DNA of 64,000 bases, from positions 1-64,000 of the forward strand of contig JAUIRK010000293.1 of assembly GCA_030549495.1 (NCBI GenBank), in the 5' to 3' direction. The translations under genes and the position numbers were made by a program. A model generated the notes under the pieces. It ran no database searches, had not been told where the DNA came from, and was given only the letters and a program-made list of their open reading frames with translations. The DNA is from Nectonema munidae. Its lineage: Eukaryota > Nematomorpha > Nectonematoida > Nectonematidae. How positions within the stretch are numbered: the first letter of the stretch is position 1; each line of letters opens with the position of its first letter. Shown in pieces: positions 55,746 to 64,000 of the stretch.

Positions 55746-57235
55746 TTCATAAAAAGAGAGAAAATGTTTAGACTTCTTCCTAAAAAACAAATTGTATATT
55801 TTAATAAGATCAAGTAAAAAGTAAAATTTTTGCAAGCACATAAACTTCAAAGAAGTTACTCGAAGCAAGGAACTCTTGTTAATGCATTCGAGGAACAACT
55901 CATATCTAGCTCTTTGAGATCCCTTTCTTCTTAAATGAATCTCGGAAGATTTCAAGGTCAATTTTGATTCAAATGTAGGGCTTGAGAATATCGAGCAGTT
56001 TGACATTTGCTTACTTATCTTTATCAACTTGTGCGATGGTCATACACGTGTTTTACATTCAAGGAAATCACATTTGAATGACCGGATTGTTCAGATATTT
56101 AGCTTCTACAGAATTGCTGTTAAGCAAATGAGTATAACAACGTTCTGTGCTTTGTAGCTCGCTGATTCAGATAGATTTTTCACTGACCCCAATTAAAATT
56201 GCGAGTATATGCAGTAATTAAAAGTGGAAACACTTTGTGGTTTTAAAATCTTAATTACTATACTTTCAATTATGAAAAAATTGCTTTGTAAGATTTTAAT
56301 TTCTGTATTGTCAAAATCCCTCCTCAAAAAATTGGAATATTTATCAAGACTTTAAAAATAGAAAAATCTGAGTGTTCAATTACCCCATATAAAGTTTCCT
56401 TATTTAATTAAAGAAATAAACATAAAATGAGTTACCAATTTTAACTGTCAATCATTTATCTTTTGTTTCCTAATTGGCAAATTTCAAGTGAGATGTTTGC
56501 TTAAATAGTGTAAACTTTAGATTTATGTGAAAAATTTTTAATCGTTAAATACTCTTCCATGTACCCACGTATCATTTAATCATGCCAAGAATTTTTATTA
56601 AATACTTTTTGATTTTACCACGACAATCTCCCAACTTAATAATTAACGTCATCTAATTTAAATTTCTTTTAGATAAAGAGGTGGAATAATATAATAGAAA
56701 ATCGTATCTAATTTATAATGCTTGTTCTAACACAAGGCTTCTGTTCTCATATCGATGATAGTACGTTAGTCGTGACTATGAATAATCAAGACATTTCTTC
56801 CCTTGCAACTAATCAATAATGCAAACACACACTTTGAATATTCGTCAAATCATTTTATTGACTTAAAATTTCAATCAAATATAAAAATAGGGTATTACCA
56901 ATATTCCCAAAAATATAATGCTTTTCAAGGTAATATAAAGTTTTTAATACAATAATACATATCTGTGAAAAAATTTGTTTGGAATTATAAAAAGTTAAAT
57001 AAATTCTAAATTATAGATGGCGTTAAAATATATATGTGAATTAAAAATTTTATTTCTCTTATCATAAAATATACATGGTATTGATGGTGATATAGTAATC
57101 ATTTAAATTAATGAAATAATAAATTAAAATTTCTTGATATCAGTTTTGTTGGAATCTTTATATTTATAATTAAACAAAACCTTTTATATTAAGAAATATT
57201 ATTGTATATACATACTCAATTACATCTTGCTTTGT

Positions 57236-57372
57236 ATGCTTGCGCAGAGGTGGTACCGTAACCAGTGAGGTTTTACCGAGGTGCGGTTATTGCTAGTTGA
57301 AAACTTCATTCCAGTCTCGCTCTATATCCTAACGTAGGAATAGAGTAATTTTTGGAACCATATTTATATGTG
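57236..57372 (+). ncRNA. U4 spliceosomal snRNA gene
   Basis: Starts ATGCTTGCGCAG (compare AGCTTTGCGCAG in human U4). It continues GGTACCGTAACCAGTGAGG (5' stem-loop, against GTATCGTAGCCAATGAGG), TTACCGAGG and GCGGTTATTGCTAGTTGAAA with ACTT, the stem I region that pairs with U6. The central/3' hairpin CTCTATATCCTA, ACG, TAGGAATAGAG keeps full pairing although its sequence differs from human. The Sm-type site AATTTTTGG lies at about 57347-57355. The usual last hairpin (GTCTC..GAGAC) is not evident; only a weak CATA/TATG stem follows. U4 pairs with U6 in the U4/U6.U5 tri-snRNP. Preserved pairing argues for a functional gene, but a divergent copy is possible. It lies in the LIM gene intron, same strand. 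Confidence 0.85.
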
Positions 57373-57896
57373 ATTTGATAAATTAAATCTATTTTTCTTA
57401 ACTTTAATCAGTTATCTTTTATCTAATTATTGTATACTTTTTTTTTTGAATAATATAAGCGTAGTATTAAAATTTGCTTTCAAGTAATTCCTAAAATATG
57501 AGACTTAATCCTTTGGAAGAATTAATGTATTTTATTGGAACAAAATGTTTTTATTTTTATGAAATAAAGTATTACAATTTAATATTTTCTTTATATCATT
57601 TTTCGACTAATTGACATTATTATAAACCAATATCTAACATTTATTATTTTGTTTTTATACAATCTATTTTTATATAAATTTTAGACTAATTGATATTAGA
57701 CCAGTATCTCTATTATACTTTAAATTCTTCTCTTCCAATACTAAGAGTAGCTCTTTAAATTTAGAATATATAGCAAAGAAGTTTACACTTTTATCCAAGT
57801 GATCTTTGTTAAAAAAAAAACTCAAAGACAATGGATGGTGGGATTTACCCCTTTTTGACCTATTTTATCAATTTGGGACCGATAGATTAGATGGCC

Positions 57897-57984
57897 CGTG
57901 ATCAACAGTGTCAGAGTTGCTGACGCGTTTCGATTATATGAGAGCTAACTATAGAAAATGAAATTGTTAAAACTGTTGATCACG
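57897..57984. repeat. 13-bp perfect inverted repeat
   Basis: CGTGATCAACAGT (57897-57909) and ACTGTTGATCACG (57972-57984) are exact inverted copies separated by 62 bases. The interior has no further symmetry that I see. Confidence 0.8.
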
Positions 57985-58725
57985 AAACTATTTTGCAAAA
58001 TTCTTGTACAATACGTAGTATGTCGGTAAGTGCCATTTTTTCTTTTAAAAGATATAAATTCCATATTGTCTATCAATCTTTTATCATATATAAGCAGCAT
58101 TCAATGCGTTTACCTATTTACCGGTTAAAGACGAGCAGGCTACACAAAATAAAAACACATAAATTGTACTCATATAGTGTAAGGACTGCTCTATCCGTTA
58201 TCTTATTGTACCGCGCAATTTTTAGAACAGATCTTGGATACATCTCCCCTTACGATTTAATAAAAGAAAATTTGAAGAGGAAACAAGATTAAAAATATAT
58301 TAAAATGAGTAGAAACAAAGCAAAGATAAAATTTAGCTTATCTATGGAACATAAATTCTTTTCTATGCTCATGATTTTTTTCATTTTATCGGATATTTTA
58401 AGCATTTATTATTGGATTTTTTTTATAAAGGCCAATTTAAAGAAAACTCATTTTATGTAGCTTTTGTATCGCCATAAAAAACCGCTATCCAATATCCATA
58501 CTTCTAATATAAAGTTATTGGTATTAGAATGGGCAGCCGCATACTTTTTGAATCGAAAGATCACTGCTTTGTTTATTTGGCTTAAAATTTGTCTAATTTC
58601 AGAAAACATCACTTGGCCTCCACTCGTGCATATATTTTCTATGTATTACTTTTCATTTCAACTTGAAATCTTTGAATTTCTCTTTTTTTTTTAAAAAGTA
58701 CAATAATTTAACTTTTTATTATGGT

Positions 58726-59092
58726 ATTCAATCGGTGTCCGGTCATTTGGCCGAATGAATATTGGTGATGGACATTTGCCCTAACAAACATTTTACCAAA
58801 CGAACATTTGTAACGATGGACCATTTGTCATCTAACGTCTAGCAGATAAAATTGCTAATCACATCAGTTGTGTACAGAAGTTAGGAATAATAAAAGAAAA
58901 CAAAATTACGTTGCAAATTTGTATAGAGCACAAGCTTGCAAAGTTACTAGAAGTAAAGCAACATCTACAAATTGTATGTACATTTTGGGTGAAATGTCCA
59001 TTTGTCTAAAGGTCCGTTTGGCCAAATGTGCATCCGCCCAAATGTCCGTTCAGCTAAATCTTTGTTGGCCAAATGTTCGGTCACGATTGAAT
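58726..59092. repeat. MITE-like element, GGACATTTGGCC family
   Basis: The left end ATTCAATCGGTGTCCGGTCA pairs with the right end, read inward, ATTCAATCGTGACCGAACAT. Within both halves the motif (G)GACATTTGGCC, or its complement GGCCAAATGTCC, is repeated about ten times with small changes (for example 58780, 58990, 59030). The interior AGATAAAATTGCTAATCACA matches 4231-4249 in reverse. No transposase. The plus-strand open frame 58868-59200 merely reads through the repeats. Confidence 0.65.
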
Positions 59093-60656
59093 CAGGAAAT
59101 AAATTCTATTTTTTTGCCAAAAAGTAAGCTTATAAAATTTTTAAAGTTATTAGCATACCTCTCAATATATTATACTGTTTTATTAGGAAAGTATGATTGA
59201 TGAATTGCTATCTCTAAGTTAAGATGCCTTACCATAAATTTCTAGGCCCACCTCTGCCAAAAGCTGAAGAAAAATAGGTAAAGGAACATTATTTACTTGG
59301 GAAAAGATTTTAAACGGTTGCAGCAATGGTTCATTATTTTTGGAAAAGCTGGATCTTTATCATTAACATCTCTTCCTTAGTGTGAAGATCTGTATCGTTG
59401 TTAGGTTGGTGAACAATATGGAGAGAATATAAATCATGAAATGCATATTATTTCCTACTAAACTTAAGACGTCACTCCGATTTTTCTCAATTCGATTTTA
59501 ATGATAAGTAAAAATATGAATAAGGCAAGAGAGCAGAAAAGTAGAGAGTGGAAAGAAAAATGGGGCTAATCATTCATTATTCGTAATGTATTGATACTTT
59601 TTGCAATATATTTATTGCTAGTAGGCAAAAATTTGACATTTATGGAGTAAAAATCATTTTCGAAATGAGAAACGTGTTATGCGCGATAGCAAAAGTTGTT
59701 TTTTTATCGGAACGAAAAATAAAATTAACATCGAGCTATTTCTTATAGCTAGTAAACACAATCATAAATATGTTAACTTATCATCAGTATCACACATATT
59801 TACCTTTAAATTTTCTCTTCGATTAAGCACGATTTGAAAAAAAGTTTATTCAATGCAGCTTCCTCTCCAATTTCTCCATATGTAATGTGTATTGTATGTT
59901 AATGATTCATTTTACTATTTTAAAAATAATATGATTAAATAAATAATATTGAATTATAAAAATTTGTTTAATCACATATAAATTTTAATGAAAAATTATT
60001 TATGTTTATTAAAAGCAATATAAAAAGCTTTTATCCATGAAGACATATAACCCCTAACGCAAAAATATTTGCTATAATTGGAGGCAGGGAATTTGCTGTA
60101 TATCTTTGAAGTACATTATTATTGTGTTAAGTAGTAAATCTGTATTTTGCAGTGTTCTAATAAATCGTCCATTACATTTAACAAAATGCCTTTGATTAAA
60201 TAGAATTATATAGAGTAATTCAGTTCTCCCTGTTCAGGGCAAAATTTCCCAGTTTTTTTTCAAAAAAATCAAAAATTTCCAGGTTTCAATAATTTTAGGT
60301 TTACAGGTATGCTATAAATATATAGTTAATATTATTTTACAAAAATTAAATATTTTATACTAAATTTGGCGTTTAAATACAGATTTTTTAATGCAAGACG
60401 ATTTTTTGTAAACTTATTTTATTTTTTCTTCTTTAAGTACGAGTAATTTCATTTAAATCTAAACCAAATTTAAGATAACAACAATTAAAATTTTAAATAT
60501 TTAAATACTCTTGTTCAAAAGGAATTTTCCAGAAAAATCAAAAAGAGATCCAGGCTTTTGTTATCTCAATAATATTAAAATTAATAGTAAAAGCTCTTGA
60601 CTTTACTTTAAGTATGTCAGTCTATGGGTGATGGGTCTAATGTCAATACGTAATTG

Positions 60657-60680
60657 TATTTGTATGTATGTATGTATGTC
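60657..60680 (+). repeat. (TGTA)n microsatellite
   Basis: A short run of TGTATGTATGTATGTATGTC. Confidence 0.85.
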
Positions 60681-61110
60681 TAGTTGTTTTTGTGTCAGGC
60701 GTGTATTAATACAAATAAATAGGAAGTTTGTGTCAACAATGTCAAAAAATATATATGTATGTACGATTGCGCTAACACTAAACCTAATAAGTTTCCAAAA
60801 TGTTGATCCATTTAGAAATTGATTGACCACATGTCAACTAATTTGATAAACCTCTTCTGATTTAGATACTTGGATTATTATTTCTGAACTTTAAATAGGT
60901 GATTTTGACACCTTTTCGCAGATTATTTAAGCGTTAGATGAAAAATATTGGATGTATGTTTACTGGAAAATAATCTACAAAAAAGTCGCTTCCCTGCGTT
61001 GGGTTTGCGAACCTCTGCCCGAGATAATAAATACAGAAATAGTGGCAAATCCTCAGCATTGACTTTCATTTTCCTACGTCATTGATTGATTGCACATATA
61101 ATATTCTTAG

Positions 61111-61355
61111 ACGCAGTATCAAAAAGTGTCACACGTGTCAGCAAGTTGTATCTCCGGACCAGTACGTGCGCAAGTTTCGTGAGTTTGGAATCGTTTATCA
61201 CATTGACTGCTTCATCTGTGCCTACTGCCAAAGAATCTTTGAGAGTGGGGACGAATTTCGATTCATCAATGGTTACCCCATCTGCAACCAGGACTTCGAA
61301 GAGAGAGAACTCTTTGAACAAAGTCACTTCATTGACTTCATGGAAAACAGCACAG
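61111..61355 (+). CDS. LIM-homeodomain gene (LMX1 type), LIM2 exon
   Basis: Opens after the acceptor ATATTCTTAG (ends 61110) and ends at the donor ACAG|GTATTG (61356). The first base completes the codon left by the LIM1 exon, giving KDYC-IRSIKK-CHTC across the junction. It encodes KCHTCQQVVSPDQYVRKFRE, YHIDCFICAYCQRIFESGDE, FRFINGYPICNQDFEERELF. The LIM2 ligands C-x2-C, H-x2-C, C-x2-C, C-x2-D are all present. The GDEF and the 'ICNQDFEERELF' end mirror LMX1 LIM2 ('[20 protein letters not shown]'). The residues after LIM2 (EQSHFIDFMENSTG) begin the linker to the homeodomain, which would lie to the right of the window. Confidence 0.9.
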
Positions 61356-62369
61356 GTATTGGTTTCATATACACACTTTTCTGTAATAAGAGATACCGTG
61401 TTCTTTTAACCGATTAACCAACAAACCTATGGACGGAGGAAAAAGAAAAATTAATAATAAATTTATTCTTTAAATTAAAAAAAGTTATTTTATACTAATA
61501 AATTGTTAAAATTTTTTATTGTTATAAAAATCATGGGTCGACAAGTGGACCAGTATATGCTTAAATATGTATGAAACACTATATAAATGATAACACTTGA
61601 CTTTTTAACGGAAAAAAAATTAGACATTCAAAATCAAAGTTTGAAGCTAAATTGCTTTTCTTATTTTACTTTCTCTGTTGATCCAAAGAAACTTCTGTCA
61701 AATATGTAATGTATTAACATTTCTGGATTCTGAAGAATAATCTGAAGCTACTAGACCAAAAGTTTTCTTTTTAAATGAATTCCTTTGAATTGGAGGAGAT
61801 TCACGAAAATTGATATGAGAAGTAATTTCTCCTTTGTGGAACTCTTGATAAAGCTTGCAAGCAGCCACTACCGTTACATTCAGAGCGTTCATTGTCAAAC
61901 GTCACCACGTTTTTCAGCTAATGAAAGCACTTTATCAAATACATCCACACTACCCATTCAAGTATTATATTTTTCCCCAATTTGAGCACTTTCAATTTTT
62001 ACCTTTCTTCTATCTTTACGTGAATGTCACAATGCTCTTTGGATTTTGTGAGATAAATATAGAGCCAATCCTAACGCAAGCAGCATCCCTCCATCGCACA
62101 AAATCAATTTACTATGGCACCTATAACACTATGTAACACGATTTTTGCCAACCATTTTTATTGCAAAGCAAAAGAAAAAGCTCATCACTTCTTTTAAAAT
62201 TTGCTTTTATGGCGTCAGGATGAATTTTTGATTTAACAAAGGTTTAAATTTCACTATATTTTTAGAGAAATAAAACAAAAATAAATAGTATGTAATATTT
62301 TGAATTCTCTGAGACAAATTTATAAAGTTAAAATGTGCAATTTTCTATGTTTGCTGTCATTCAATTGCC
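61356..62369 (+). other. LIM-homeodomain gene, start of next intron
   Basis: AT-rich sequence. The overlapping open frames at 61698-62136 on both strands show no family features that I can support. Confidence 0.4.
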
Positions 62370-64000
62370 GAATAAGTCACAAGTTACCCTCCAATGAAAT
62401 TTTCAACCCCATATTTTCCTTGAAATTGTCAATATAAGCATCAAGAATATGGACCTTCAAGGTCATTCTACAGTCCCTCTGGGAAGAGCTCTTTACAAAG
62501 GTTTCAATAAGTTCAACATAATTGTCAGTTCTGTTATTGCCAAGAAAATCCTGTACTACAAAAAACAATACACTTTAAAAGGCTTAATTTTTTCTTCTTT
62601 TTAGTTTCTTTGAAAATTTTGAACCAAAAATTAATCAATTAACCATAAGTTTCTGACTTATAGTCCAATTAACATGCCTGCTCACATATTTGCCTATCCG
62701 AGCTTAGGAAAGAAGTCTTGAAGGTATTTGAAGTTACAGAATCTTTATCAAAAGGAGTAAGAATCTCTTTCTATAAACCGAGTTTAATATGTAATGAAGA
62801 AAAAAACTTTTTGATACTAATAATGTCTTATACTTGATATTATATTTTGCCACTGAAAAATTAGTCTTTAGGGCCGCACTTTCTTTGTTAATCCGTATTT
62901 TTTTAAATCTAATATCACAATGATAGAGATAATGGAAACTTAGCGTAACCTCGTTAGAATTGCATCAAAATGCCATTATTTTAAAGTCTCGAACAAATTC
63001 GCTGCAATACTAATTTTATTTCAAAGATGCAGATAGAAGTTTACCAATGTTCTACTGCTAAGGCAGCGTTTCTCACCCTTTTAATCTAAATCACACACTG
63101 AGGTTTTTAAAAATTCAAAAATCTCCATTATGAAGTAAAAAATAACAAAAATCTCTGACTTTTTTTCAAACTTTAAGTTGAATTCTTCATTCCATTTATA
63201 TTTAATAAATTCTTTTCAAAAATTTTCTTTTACAGATTCCATATTACAGAAAAAAAGGATTTATCAACCATTCTTCTATTTAGAGTTCAAACAAATCCTC
63301 GATTCTGAATCATTTAGCTAAGATTTATGATTAGAAAAATTTTACTTTGAATGAAATTCTGAATTCATTAAATTCTTATATAAAAAGTAAGTTTTCGAAA
63401 AAACTTTAGAATATTTGTTTATTTTTATACAATGCCGAAATATTTTATAAAAAATATGTCCACGTGAATTCCATTTTCGCCTAAAAGCGGGCAATTGGCC
63501 CACTATCGAGAACACCCTTATAAGAAAACATTTATTAGGCTTCTGGGGGAGCTATCAATGAAATGAATTCACTTATTGGGATTACATGTATTTTCAATTG
63601 CATCAAACAGGCTTCATATATCATTGAACTGGTACAACGTGTCTGCATTAATGAAGAAGTTTGAGAAATGCTGTGAAGTTTTTCAAAATCTCGGAATTTG
63701 ACGCAGTGAAACCTCTGGAACAGTTTGATTTGAAGAGTAATGATCCATCTCAACATCTGCATCTGTAAGATCATAGTTATCTTCCCTCTCTTCATCTTCT
63801 GAGTTGCACCTTTCTTCCTCTGTTTGTTGATTTCTATCTGGATGTGTAGGCATAGAGAGATCATCACTGCGAGGTGGTGGTGCAATAGAAAATAGGTCAG
63901 GTGCATTTTTTATCAATTAGACGATAGGAAAGATCTTACCCTGAGGCTTGATCCCAATTTTGCATGCCAGAATATGCTTTGTAAGCTTAGCACATTTTTA
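62370..64000 (-). mobile_element. Uncharacterised DNA transposon family, copy 3 (relic, runs off edge)
   Basis: Minus-strand pieces from the right edge to 62377 follow the order of copy 1. AYKAYSGMQNWDQASG near 63960-64000 matches AYHAYFGIKLGDQDKA. An acidic linker (EEERCNSEDEEREDNYDLTD, about 63810) is followed by eroded sequence, then VVQDFLGNNRTDNYVELIET (62570-62500) matching VVKNFLGNNKARNNAELVNN, and the DCRMTLKVHILDAYIDNFKE segment. More decayed than copies 1 and 2. A MITE-like left end (CAGCGTTTCTCACCC) near 63066 suggests a later insertion inside it. Confidence 0.6.

Larger units (their letters stand above)
53431..61110 (+). other. LIM-homeodomain gene, intron between LIM1 and LIM2
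   Basis: A 7.7-kb intron containing a piggyBac element (53658-55277), a G-rich MITE-like stretch (about 55505-55745), a U4 snRNA gene (57236-57372), an inverted repeat (57897-57984) and a MITE (58726-59092). 55750-57230 and 59100-60980 are AT-rich with no supported genes. A hAT-like right end (TTGCGAACCTCTG) lies near 61018. Confidence 0.75.

Noticed and set aside
58868-59200. A 110-residue plus frame.
   Set aside because: It reads through GGACATTTGGCC repeats of a MITE-like element.
60603-60830. Open frames on both strands near 60.6-60.8 kb.
   Set aside because: They arise from the (TGTA)n microsatellite and AT-rich flanks.
60985-61020. A hAT MITE end (GCGAACCTCTG).
   Set aside because: Only one side is recognisable and no octamer duplication could be paired.

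Overview
This is a stretch of an animal nuclear genome. It is very AT-rich. Its genes are split by long introns with GT/AG sites, and it carries a spliceosomal U4 snRNA gene, tRNA-derived SINEs and many decayed transposons. The transposon mix (hAT, piggyBac, Merlin, pogo/Tigger, Penelope-like, a LINE tail) and the host genes fit an arthropod, possibly a crustacean such as a copepod. That placement is inference. There is no bacterial-style gene organisation and no CRISPR array.

Three host protein-coding genes can be supported in part. (1) An SH3BGR-family gene lies on the minus strand in three phase-compatible exons (14224-14039, 10851-10750, 6302-5511). It has a thioredoxin-like N-terminal domain and a long Ser/Glu/Lys tail; its first exon is not found. 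(2) A tentative small gene lies on the plus strand (22951-36982). Four exon-like pieces join in frame to about 172 residues with a coiled-coil middle, and a polyadenylation signal follows. It might be a kinetochore Spc24/Spc25-type protein, but this is weak. (3) A LIM-homeodomain gene of LMX1 type lies on the plus strand. Exons for LIM1 (53268-53430) and LIM2 (61111-61355) are present, and the homeodomain would lie beyond the right edge. The 7.7-kb intron between the LIM exons holds a piggyBac element, a U4 snRNA gene and a MITE.

The rest is mostly mobile DNA. 1-5 kb: piggyBac tail, GGAGTCGG repeat, SINE, hAT remnant, MITE. 7-12 kb: piggyBac and hAT (ZBED5-like) remnants and a LINE 3' end, mostly inside introns of the SH3BGR gene. 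12-22 kb: GGAGTCGG repeat, an inverted-repeat element with a nested SINE, a Penelope-like remnant, a pogo-type MITE, a hAT remnant. 23-31 kb: hAT MITE, Tigger transposase, and a Merlin transposon split by a 2.4-kb element of an uncharacterised family. 31-46 kb: MITEs, minisatellite, a second copy of the uncharacterised family, SINEs. 46-53 kb: hAT-derived elements with target-site duplications. 61-64 kb: LIM2 exon and a third relic of the uncharacterised family running off the right edge.

The most interesting object is the element at 27385-29780. Its zinc-finger protein family is repeated three times in the window, and I cannot place it in a known transposase superfamily. Its insertion into a Merlin gene shows both ends: inverted termini beginning CA(C/G)TGGTCAACAA and a flanking 8-bp repeat (6 of 8 bases matching). 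This indicates a cut-and-paste DNA transposon.
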